Origin: a virus
Reading direction: 5' to 3' (one strand)
Virus record (IMG/VR): IMGVR_UViG_3300022752_004854
Span: 1 to 28,144 of that record
Length of the DNA: 28,144 nt
This document shows positions 15,752 through 21,282 of this stretch, one piece after another. Position 1 is the first letter of the stretch; every line of letters begins with the position of its first letter. Position numbers and translations under genes: made by a program. A model generated the notes under the pieces. That model saw only the letters and a list, made by a program, of their open reading frames with translations, made no database searches and was not told where the DNA came from.

Positions 15752-16445
15752 TATTAAATCTCTGTAGGAATAATCTAGCAAATACTTCATGATGTTCTTT
15801 GCCATAGTGTATGCCATCTTTGGCAAGACTAGGTTCGCTGTGTAATTCTCTTTTCTTGTGTTTATCCCACTCAGGCCAACAGTTGCTTATGGTATAATCT
15901 TTTAAGATTGATAAAGTGTTTTCCATGTATATGTCATATGCTTCTTGTGCAAAACAATGAAATGTTTTGGCTCCAACTTTTTCTGCAAATTTTTCTAAAA
16001 AGAATACATTTTTTAAAAAGTTATTTTGATCTGTGTGGTTGTTCTCTGTTTTTAATGATTCACTATTGCTGGTTAAACTTTGAGGGAATTGATCTAGTCT
16101 TTCTCTTCTACTCCATGCTGGCCAACAAGCAACAATTATTTTAGGAAATATTACTTTTTCTGTGCCATATAATATTCTAATCATTTGATCAGCACTAGCA
16201 CCCGGGCGTGATAGATTCCACCATCTCAATATTTTATTTGATTTTTTTGCTACTTGACTTATCCATATTTCTTCTTGTTCAAGTCCTTCTCCAAATGTGT
16301 GTGAGCAACCAAGCACTACCACGTTCTTTCCACCATCAGGCAGTGGACGAAATTCTGGACAACGATATCCATACGAGTTGGTTTTATATCCATTTACAGG
16401 ATTAAACTTAGGTAAATCGTTGTCTGCGTAATAGCCGTGTTTCAT
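15738..16445 (-). CDS. SGNH/GDSL-type hydrolase-like protein, 235 aa
   Basis: SGNH hydrolases are esterases or acetyl hydrolases with a Ser-Asp-His site. Block I is VVVLGCSHTFGEGL (nucleophile S48 in GCSHTFG), and the C-terminal DGIHYG gives the Asp210-x-x-His213 pair. The segment NLSRPGASADQM around residue 80 resembles block II (the oxyanion Gly). Members of this branch often remove or add acyl groups on carbohydrates. It is convergent with the radical SAM gene and has its own upstream late-type box. Near a sulfotransferase-like gene, glycan modification is a reasonable guess. Confidence 0.75.
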   Translation of the reverse strand: MKHGYYADNDLPKFNPVNGYKTNSYGYRCPEFRPLPDGGKNVVVLGCSHTFGEGLEQEEIWISQVAKKSNKILRWWNLSRPGASADQMIRILYGTEKVIFPKIIVACWPAWSRRERLDQFPQSLTSNSESLKTENNHTDQNNFLKNVFFLEKFAEKVGAKTFHCFAQEAYDIYMENTLSILKDYTISNCWPEWDKHKKRELHSEPSLAKDGIHYGKEHHEVFARLFLQRFNTKLR

Positions 16446-16450
16446 ATCAA

Positions 16451-16458
16451 TATTTAAT
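16451..16458 (-). promoter_or_regulatory. Late-type promoter box ATTAAATA (minus)
   Basis: Read on the minus strand, 5 nt before the ATG at 16445. Half of a divergent arrangement with the identical box at 16517. Confidence 0.4.
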
Positions 16459-16516
16459 GTGTTAAATTATTCAACAATTATTTGAGCCACGATTACCATA
16501 CCTTAAAACAATTAAA

Positions 16517-16524
16517 ATTAAATA
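16517..16524 (+). promoter_or_regulatory. Late-type promoter box ATTAAATA
   Basis: Two mismatches from TATAAATA, 9 nt before the ATG at 16534; the same 8-mer precedes 16445 and 19531. Confidence 0.4.
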
Positions 16525-16533
16525 TCTTTGTAT

Positions 16534-17280
16534 ATGCAAGAGCCTAAAACAAAAACATGGAAAGACTTTGATTCTCGAGAAGAATTTTTTCGTTATTTAG
16601 GTTATTATCATTATGATAAAAATCGTGATGAAACAGATTCTTATAAAATTTTAGGAAAAGTAACTCAAGATTTTAGCAAAGAAGTTATATGGTTAAAAGA
16701 AAATATAGAAACTATTAAAAAAAACTGGAATGATCAAAGTCCTGCACAAGTTGCTAAGAGTGTTAAAGAACTAGGACCAAAAGCACAAGCAGTAATGGCA
16801 GCACAATCTAATGATAAAAAACTTGCTGGATATAAAGATAATCAACCCATGTATAGAGTGAATAATGCTGATCCTAACAGTGTTTTTTATAAAGTTGCAG
16901 AAAAATTAGGACTTGAATATCCGCTTGCTCGTTGGCATATACAATTTCCTGGCGAAATGACTTTTTGGCACGTAGATATTTTTAATCCTGCTCATAAATT
17001 TTTACCTCCAATTGCACACAATCTTCCTGATGAAAAAATTGGTCACGATAATAATATACGTCGTATAATGGTGGCTCTAGAAGATTGGGATTGGGGACAA
17101 GTTGCTATGTTTGGCAAAACTTCTTACACAGGATGGACAGCAGGAGATATTGTTTACTGGCCATATGGTATGCCGCATGCTTTAGCTAATTGTGGATTAA
17201 CTCCTAGAATGAGTATCAGTATTACAGGAATGATTACTCCTTTGTTTAAAGAAAATTTAGAAAAAGTACAGAACTATTAA
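16534..17280 (+). CDS. Putative cupin/JmjC-like Fe(II) 2-oxoglutarate oxygenase, 248 aa
   Basis: The C-terminal half (residues 130-235) reads as a double-stranded beta-helix. RWHIQFPGEMTFWHVDIF holds H146-x-D148, then come RRIMVALEDWDWGQV, a GWTAGDIVYWPYGMPHA segment with H215 as the third iron ligand, and R225 (TPRMSIS) as a likely 2-oxoglutarate contact. The N-terminal part is helical and unassigned. A TTG two codons upstream is not needed; ATG 16534 is used. Codons and base composition are clearly more AT-rich than in the genes at 9.5-12 kb, suggesting separate acquisition together with the two following genes. Confidence 0.68.
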   Translation: MQEPKTKTWKDFDSREEFFRYLGYYHYDKNRDETDSYKILGKVTQDFSKEVIWLKENIETIKKNWNDQSPAQVAKSVKELGPKAQAVMAAQSNDKKLAGYKDNQPMYRVNNADPNSVFYKVAEKLGLEYPLARWHIQFPGEMTFWHVDIFNPAHKFLPPIAHNLPDEKIGHDNNIRRIMVALEDWDWGQVAMFGKTSYTGWTAGDIVYWPYGMPHALANCGLTPRMSISITGMITPLFKENLEKVQNY

Positions 17281-17291
17281 AAACTTTTTTA

Positions 17292-17582
17292 ATGTCTACA
17301 GATAATAATTTTATTATATTCAAAGCATTGAACGAATTTACAAAAAATATTCAAAATTATAAAAATAAAATTTTAATTTTAGGAATAAAAACAAAATTTA
17401 AAAATCTAAAAATTTTATATGCTCTAGAAAAACTTTCAGAACTTGAATCAAACTTTTATAAAAAATTTGCTTTATATTGTTCTATAGATAAAGAAATTGA
17501 CAAAGAAATGTTATTAGATACTATAATAGGAATTGAATTTCAATACCAAACTCTATTGTCTAAATCTTTTTTTAAATTATAA
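17292..17582 (+). CDS. Hypothetical helical protein, 96 aa
   Basis: A Lys/Asn/Ile/Leu-rich, probably all-helical small protein with no recognised domain, in the most AT-rich stretch of the window. No Shine-Dalgarno sequence precedes the ATG. It sits 11 bp after the oxygenase gene and 2 bp before the PP-loop gene on the same strand, so it is probably part of one operon and may be a carrier or adaptor for them. The extreme AT content makes a spurious frame possible, but context favours a gene. Confidence 0.55.
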   Translation: MSTDNNFIIFKALNEFTKNIQNYKNKILILGIKTKFKNLKILYALEKLSELESNFYKKFALYCSIDKEIDKEMLLDTIIGIEFQYQTLLSKSFFKL

Positions 17583-17584
17583 TC

Positions 17585-18727
17585 ATGAATCAAAGTATTC
17601 AATGGTTTAGCCATAAACATTTTGATCAAATTTTAAAATTACATGGTCAATCTGGCAAATCTTATAACTTTAACGGATATAAAGATTTACATAATCTATA
17701 TCTAATAAATTGTGTTTTTAGTTCTGCCCCATGGGGAGATATTATTGATAGAAGCGGAAAAACAAATTATCCTTTTAAAATTCATATAAGAAACAAATGG
17801 AAAAAACCAGATTCTAAATTAAAGAATATTGATCTAGAATCTGCTTGTAACTCTAGAGTTGAGGAAATTATTAATAAATTTTCTGCTCCATATAATCTTT
17901 ATTGGAGTGGAGGTATAGATAGTACTCTTATGGTTATAAGTTTTTTAAAAAGAGTGAATTCTAAAGATATAAACGTATGTTTAACAAATAGTAGTATTGA
18001 AGAAAATATATTTTTTTATGAAAATTTTATAAAAAAAAATAATCATTGTTTTGTAGATGTACGGAATAATTTTCCAAAAGGAACTAACATATCAGCTGAG
18101 TGCGGAGATACTATTTGGGCTGCTTTAGATCATAGTTTCTTTTTTGGAGACACTAAAGAATATGTTTTTAAAAATTGGCAAGAATATTTTGAGTTAAAAA
18201 ATAAAGATTCTAATTTTTTAGAATCTGCATTTAATTTTATGAAAAATGCAGAACGTCCTATTACAACTCTTCTAGAAGCAAGATGGTGGTTTTATTTTTT
18301 GTGTAAACATCAAAGCAAAGCCACTGCTTTATTAATTCAACATCATCATTTAAATATTGATTGGGTTAGTTTTTATGAAAGCAGCGATATTGAAACATGG
18401 AGTTGGTTTAATATAGAAAATATTATTAAAAAAAATAATTGGTTAACTTATAAATTTCCAGCTAAAGAAATAATTTACAATTTTGATAAAAATTTAGATT
18501 ATTATAACAATAAAACAAAAGGCTATAGTTTAGGCTTACATAATCCTAATAATTATTTTAATTTAGACTTATTCCACCGACCTCTGTTTATTACAGAAAA
18601 TTTAGAAAAACCGATGTTATCTACAGAACCTTTTTTTTCAAAAGAGGCTTATAAACAAGAATTTTATGAAAAATACAAACATTTGTTTGTGGTGGAGGAT
18701 AGCGGGATCGAACCGCTGACCTCCTGA
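17585..18727 (+). CDS. PP-loop ATP-pyrophosphatase (asparagine-synthetase-like), C-terminus running into a tRNA gene
   Basis: The motif LYWSGGIDSTLM (about residues 104-115) is the SGGxDS PP-loop that binds ATP and adenylates a substrate carboxyl or carbonyl, as in asparagine synthetase and related amide-forming enzymes. There is no N-terminal glutaminase Cys, so any nitrogen donor would be ammonia or an amine. Downstream His/Trp-rich segments are unassigned. The last 12 codons, reading SGIEPLTS at the end, are encoded by the antisense of the tRNA-Ala gene (18690-18765), and the stop lies in its anticodon arm. The original C-terminus was therefore probably lost or replaced. Very AT-rich. Confidence 0.75.
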   Translation: MNQSIQWFSHKHFDQILKLHGQSGKSYNFNGYKDLHNLYLINCVFSSAPWGDIIDRSGKTNYPFKIHIRNKWKKPDSKLKNIDLESACNSRVEEIINKFSAPYNLYWSGGIDSTLMVISFLKRVNSKDINVCLTNSSIEENIFFYENFIKKNNHCFVDVRNNFPKGTNISAECGDTIWAALDHSFFFGDTKEYVFKNWQEYFELKNKDSNFLESAFNFMKNAERPITTLLEARWWFYFLCKHQSKATALLIQHHHLNIDWVSFYESSDIETWSWFNIENIIKKNNWLTYKFPAKEIIYNFDKNLDYYNNKTKGYSLGLHNPNNYFNLDLFHRPLFITENLEKPMLSTEPFFSKEAYKQEFYEKYKHLFVVEDSGIEPLTS

Positions 18728-18765
18728 ATGCAAATCAGGCGCTCTACCAGCTGAGCTAATCCCCC
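18690..18765 (-). tRNA. tRNA-Ala(TGC)
   Basis: A 76-nt cloverleaf: acceptor GGGGGAT with ATCCTCC including the G3-U70 pair that identifies tRNA-Ala, D arm GCTC/GAGC, anticodon arm CCTGA/TCAGG with loop TTTGCAT (anticodon TGC), variable AGGTC, T arm AGCGG/CCGCT with canonical TTCGATC loop, discriminator A and encoded CCA. Close to bacterial tRNA-Ala. Reads GCA and other GCN codons. Lies 9 nt after tRNA-Thr. Confidence 0.96.
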
Positions 18766-18774
18766 ACTTTATTC

Positions 18775-18848
18775 TGGTGCCCCCACCCTGTACTGACCAG
18801 GGATCTAATCCTTACCATGGATTTGTTATGCCATTTAACTATAGGGGC
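18775..18848 (-). tRNA. tRNA-Thr(GGT) with a non-canonical T loop
   Basis: A 74-nt cloverleaf: acceptor GCCCCTA/TGGGGGC (G1-C72 and C2-G71 as in tRNA-Thr), D arm GTTA/TAAC, anticodon arm AATCC/GGATT with loop ATGGTAA (anticodon GGT), 4-nt variable region, T stem CCCTG/CAGGG, discriminator A, encoded CCA. The T loop is GTCAGTA in place of TTCRANN, losing T54 and A58. The 5' end abuts the stop codon of the iron permease gene. Confidence 0.85.
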
Positions 18849-19442
18849 CTAAAACCCGTGCTCCAATAATTCATGGATGCCCGTATATAGAAAGTATACA
18901 GCAAGAACGGAAAATAGCCAACGGCTATAAAAGAATATTTTTCGTACTGGCAATTTTTTAATTTGGTAGTCTGCAACCTTAATGGATATTACCAAAACCA
19001 CCAAACCCACCAAAATGCCCAAAACAATCAAACTGAGATCGGGGTCTTTGACGTATATGCCTGTTAGGAACAGCAACACTTCTATGCCTTCTCTAAAGAT
19101 TATAAAGAACGCTGCTGTACCCAATGCTAATATGCTGGTTTTAGGTAGGTCTTTTACATGCTGTGCAGCACCATGACAAAACCATGCTACCCAACCCAAT
19201 AAAGCACCAGTTAATATGGCGATTAAAGCTTCAAAGCGCTCTAAATTTACGTCAGATCCCAACCAAGCTATAGTTGAAGCACCCAGCAATAGAGTGGCTA
19301 AAAAACCCACTATAATGCTGTACCATATGGCTCGTGTTTGTGCAGAATTACCACTAGTTGTAGCCAGTGCTAGGACCACAATTAACCACGTTTCGAATCC
19401 TTCTCGAAATATTACGAATGCAGAACTTAATAATGATGTCAT
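18849..19442 (-). CDS. FTR1-family iron permease, 197 aa
   Basis: An integral inner-membrane permease of the FTR1/EfeU family, which transports iron. Both hallmark REGxE motifs are present: REGFE (13-17) in the first helix and REGIE (117-121) in the fourth, where the Glu residues bind iron. About six transmembrane helices can be drawn; the family usually has seven and about 270 aa, so this is a shortened form lacking the EfeO/EfeB partners in this window. AAAAAGG lies 5 nt before the ATG, and a late-type AATAAATA box lies at 19463-19470. The stop codon touches the first base of tRNA-Thr, so the gene and both tRNAs probably share a transcript. Confidence 0.88.
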   Translation of the reverse strand: MTSLLSSAFVIFREGFETWLIVVLALATTSGNSAQTRAIWYSIIVGFLATLLLGASTIAWLGSDVNLERFEALIAILTGALLGWVAWFCHGAAQHVKDLPKTSILALGTAAFFIIFREGIEVLLFLTGIYVKDPDLSLIVLGILVGLVVLVISIKVADYQIKKLPVRKIFFYSRWLFSVLAVYFLYTGIHELLEHGF

Positions 19443-19462
19443 CTAACCTTTTTAATTTTCAA

Positions 19463-19470
19463 TATTTATT
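19463..19470 (-). promoter_or_regulatory. Late-type promoter box AATAAATA (minus)
   Basis: Read on the minus strand, 20 nt before the FTR1 ATG, with AAAAAGG in between: late-promoter geometry with a short leader and ribosome binding site. Confidence 0.5.
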
Positions 19471-19516
19471 GTATGGTATTTTCGTGGTTGCGTCAATTGG
19501 CTTTTCATAATAATAT

Positions 19517-19524
19517 ATTAAATA
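19517..19524 (+). promoter_or_regulatory. Late-type promoter box ATTAAATA
   Basis: 6 nt before the lipoprotein ATG at 19531. A weaker sigma70-like pair (TTGCGT 19488, TAATAT 19511, 17-nt spacer) overlaps. Confidence 0.35.
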
Positions 19525-19530
19525 GCATCT

Positions 19531-19677
19531 ATGAAAAATATATTAATTGCTTTATCATTATTTTTAATAATTGGTTGTGCTTCTACGACAGATCAGCCTA
19601 AAGCAGATGCTCCAAAGAACTCTTTAGAAACTCTTGGCTCAGCACTAGGACAAGCACTAAAAAATTTAAGATTCTAA
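19531..19677 (+). CDS. Small lipoprotein, 48 aa (possible outer-membrane spanin)
   Basis: A classic lipoprotein signal: MK, a hydrophobic stretch, and the lipobox LIIGC with the lipidated Cys at residue 16. The 32-residue mature part is Asp/Lys/Pro-containing, then helical (LETLGSALGQALKNL). Too small for an enzyme. Phage o-spanins of the Rz1 type are short lipoproteins, but an adjacent inner-membrane spanin is not seen, so this remains a suggestion; it could instead be an entericidin-like or superinfection-exclusion lipoprotein. Stops overlap the convergent gene by 4 bp. Confidence 0.6.
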   Translation: MKNILIALSLFLIIGCASTTDQPKADAPKNSLETLGSALGQALKNLRF

Positions 19678-19865
19678 TTTTTACTGTTCCATTTATCCAG
19701 CATGCCTTGCAATGAGCTGCCGTGTAATTCTGCAGGATCTTGCTCTACTCCGTGCTTCATGCCGTAACCAGAACTGCGATTGCTGCGATGATGTAGTTTA
19801 GAATCGTATGTGGAATTGTTATTAGGGTTTTTGTTTTTTTTGAATTTTTTTCTTTTATTAAACAT
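19674..19865 (-). CDS. Hypothetical small protein, 63 aa
   Basis: A basic, Asn/Ser/His-rich N-terminal half (NKRKKFKKNKNPNNN), probably disordered, leads to a possibly conserved C-terminal stretch (GMKHGVEQDPAELHGSSL). No family recognised. The ATG lies 1 bp after the stop of the methyltransferase gene on the same strand, preceded by GGAAAGAAA, so it is co-transcribed and probably translated. Basic tails of this kind suggest nucleic-acid or virion packaging contact, which is speculative. Confidence 0.6.
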   Translation of the reverse strand: MFNKRKKFKKNKNPNNNSTYDSKLHHRSNRSSGYGMKHGVEQDPAELHGSSLQGMLDKWNSKN

Positions 19866-19866
19866 T

Positions 19867-20520
19867 TTATTTTCTTTCCAATCCTGTCCATGTACCTAAC
19901 TGTTTAATTACATACTGAGTGCATGGGTAGTTAATTTCTGTTGTTTTTATTTTTAATTTTTCTGCATCTTTTATTATGTATTGGTCTACTTCTGATATTT
20001 GTCCTCTTGCCCATATCTCTGTCCATGCTCCTCGATACTTTGGCTTGAATCCTTGCTCATCTAAAAATCTATTTGGTTTAGTGTAATCGTTGCTATTAAA
20101 GTCATCTAAAATTATTAATGCATCATAGTTCATATGTGGCAAAATAAATCTACAATCTATTTCACAGGTGGGTATTTTATCATCTCCATCAATGAGAATC
20201 ACTCCAAGATTACTGGGTATTTCTTCTAATTTTAATTGCCAGCTTGGTTTACGAATATGTTTGACTGCATGTTTGGGCCATAACCTCCACATGCTTTGAT
20301 ACAATAGATCTTGTTCTTGAGGATCAAGTAAAGTTATCGGCGAGGTAGGTTGTGCTTCTGCAAATATAGAGGCACTGTGGCCGTTATGACAGCCAATTTC
20401 AAAATAACTCACTGGGGGTAAGTTTTTATACAAATGCCATAGGCATAGAGCACCTTCTAGATCTCTCCAGCCTTCTTTGGCTAAGGTAAAATATTTTGTT
20501 TCTGTAAAAGACTGATACAT
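19867..20520 (-). CDS. Class I SAM-dependent methyltransferase-like protein, 217 aa
   Basis: A Rossmann methyltransferase fold is indicated by motif I YFEIGCHNGHSAS (ExGxxxG that binds SAM), an acidic LLDP after the next strand, the ILIDGDD segment and LIILDDFNS, the pattern of the Methyltransf_24/cephalosporin-hydroxylase group. These act on sugars or small molecules; the target here is unknown. It has a near-consensus minus-strand promoter (20536-20563) overlapping the promoter of the divergent MIP18 gene. Followed at 1 bp by the 63-aa gene. Confidence 0.8.
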   Translation of the reverse strand: MYQSFTETKYFTLAKEGWRDLEGALCLWHLYKNLPPVSYFEIGCHNGHSASIFAEAQPTSPITLLDPQEQDLLYQSMWRLWPKHAVKHIRKPSWQLKLEEIPSNLGVILIDGDDKIPTCEIDCRFILPHMNYDALIILDDFNSNDYTKPNRFLDEQGFKPKYRGAWTEIWARGQISEVDQYIIKDAEKLKIKTTEINYPCTQYVIKQLGTWTGLERK

Positions 20521-20535
20521 TAGTAATTTAGTAAT

Positions 20536-20563
20536 ATTGTAACATAGGTTGTGACGCTGTCAA
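20536..20563 (-). promoter_or_regulatory. Sigma70-type promoter of the methyltransferase gene (minus)
   Basis: TTGACA (20563-20558) and TACAAT (20541-20536), 16-nt spacer, with a TG one base before the -10 (extended -10). Start near 20529, leaving a leader of about 9 nt. Confidence 0.7.
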
Positions 20564-20577
20564 AGTCATGTTATACT
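20549..20577 (+). promoter_or_regulatory. Sigma70-type promoter of the MIP18/SufT-like gene
   Basis: TTGTGA (20549-20554), 17-nt spacer, TATACT (20572-20577) with a TG extended -10. The ATG at 20583 is 5 nt after the -10, so the mRNA would be leaderless. Overlaps the divergent promoter. Confidence 0.65.
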
Positions 20578-20582
20578 GTAGC

Positions 20583-20951
20583 ATGAATGATATTACCAAA
20601 GATGTTAGTCAAACTCTCGCAGATGTGATTGATCATGAAGCGACTCGATTGCAATACATTCATACTATAAAAGACAAATTAAGGACTGTGTTTGATCCTG
20701 AATTGCCCATCAATATTTACGATCTAGGATTAATATATGATATCAAAGTGACAGAGCAAGTGGAATGTTACATATTACACACGCTGACATCAGCATTTTG
20801 TCCTGCAGCAGATATCATACCTGTGGATATACAGAATGCTGTGCAAAGCATACCCAACATTGCAAAATGTTCAGTACGTATTACCATGTCCCCTCAGTGG
20901 AGTCCGCAAAGTCTAGATCCAGAGATACGACAACTAATACTGGGCTGGTAG
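20583..20951 (+). CDS. MIP18/DUF59 (SufT/PaaD-like) Fe-S assembly protein, 122 aa
   Basis: Family hallmarks are clear: VFDPELPINIYDLGLIYDI (compare DPEIPxNIxDLGLVY), a central strand pair, LTSAFCPAADIIP with the conserved Cys (compare TxxxCP), and a C-terminal SPQWSPQSLDPEIRQLIL (compare PPWxxxxIsxexrxxL). Relatives help mature Fe-S proteins, as SufT in bacteria, or act in the phenylacetate oxygenase complex (PaaD). ATG 20583 is chosen over 20568, which lies in the -10 region. In this phage a role in supplying clusters to the five radical SAM enzymes is an attractive inference. Confidence 0.85.
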   Translation: MNDITKDVSQTLADVIDHEATRLQYIHTIKDKLRTVFDPELPINIYDLGLIYDIKVTEQVECYILHTLTSAFCPAADIIPVDIQNAVQSIPNIAKCSVRITMSPQWSPQSLDPEIRQLILGW

Positions 20952-20955
20952 TACC

Positions 20956-20963
20956 TATAAATA
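20956..20963 (+). promoter_or_regulatory. T4-type late promoter box, exact TATAAATA
   Basis: Exact late consensus, followed by a leader containing AAGGAG (20979-20984) and the ATG at 20991; the clearest late-promoter geometry in the window. Confidence 0.65.
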
Positions 20964-20990
20964 TTCATACAACTAAACAAGGAGAACTCC

Positions 20991-21101
20991 ATGTTAACAA
21001 TAGCGTTCATTCTAGGTTTTGCTGCAGGTTGGTATATCAACGAGAAAGTTGAAAACCTTGGCGAAAAGTTAAATCCGATTAATTGGTTCAAGAAAAAATA
21101 A
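20991..21101 (+). CDS. Micro membrane protein, 36 aa
   Basis: Begins 6 nt after a strong AAGGAG and follows an exact late-promoter box, so expression is well supported. One membrane helix (residues 2-15, LTIAFILGFAAGWY) is followed by a polar amphipathic segment and an FKKK end. Function unknown; size and topology fit small phage membrane regulators or virion-associated peptides. Followed by a strong hairpin. Confidence 0.65.
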   Translation: MLTIAFILGFAAGWYINEKVENLGEKLNPINWFKKK

Positions 21102-21113
21102 AAATCACTTTAC

Positions 21114-21139
21114 TATCGGGGGAATTATTTCTCCCGATA
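21114..21139. terminator. Hairpin between convergent micro-genes, probable bidirectional terminator
   Basis: TATCGGGGGAA pairs with TTCTCCCGATA over 11 bp (one G-T) around a TTAT loop. T-rich stretches lie a few bases away on both strands but are not immediate. Confidence 0.5.
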
Positions 21140-21149
21140 CTTCTTCAAA

Positions 21150-21260
21150 TTAAAATTTAATTTTTTTATCGATGGTCTTTTTTTGTCCTAGTTTGTATCC
21201 TAGTCCAAATGCCATGGCTACGAAAGCTGCTACTAATAATGTGTGCCAAAAGTAAAACAT
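21150..21260 (-). CDS. Micro membrane protein, 36 aa (minus)
   Basis: A single helix (residues 2-22, FYFWHTLLVAAFVAMAFGLGY) with a basic tail (KKTIDKKIKF). The ATG lies 5 nt after a CATAAATA late-type box at 21266-21273. It mirrors the 36-aa gene across the hairpin: same length, same helix-then-lysine design, opposite strand. No family recognised. Confidence 0.5.
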   Translation of the reverse strand: MFYFWHTLLVAAFVAMAFGLGYKLGQKKTIDKKIKF

Positions 21261-21265
21261 AAAAC

Positions 21266-21273
21266 TATTTATG
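21266..21273 (-). promoter_or_regulatory. Late-type promoter box CATAAATA (minus)
   Basis: One mismatch from TATAAATA, 5 nt before the ATG at 21260. Confidence 0.45.
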
Positions 21274-21282
21274 AAAAAACAA

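Noticed and set aside
18699-18727. SGIEPLTS as a real protein motif
   Set aside because: It is the antisense translation of the tRNA-Ala T arm and variable region, a well-known artefact.
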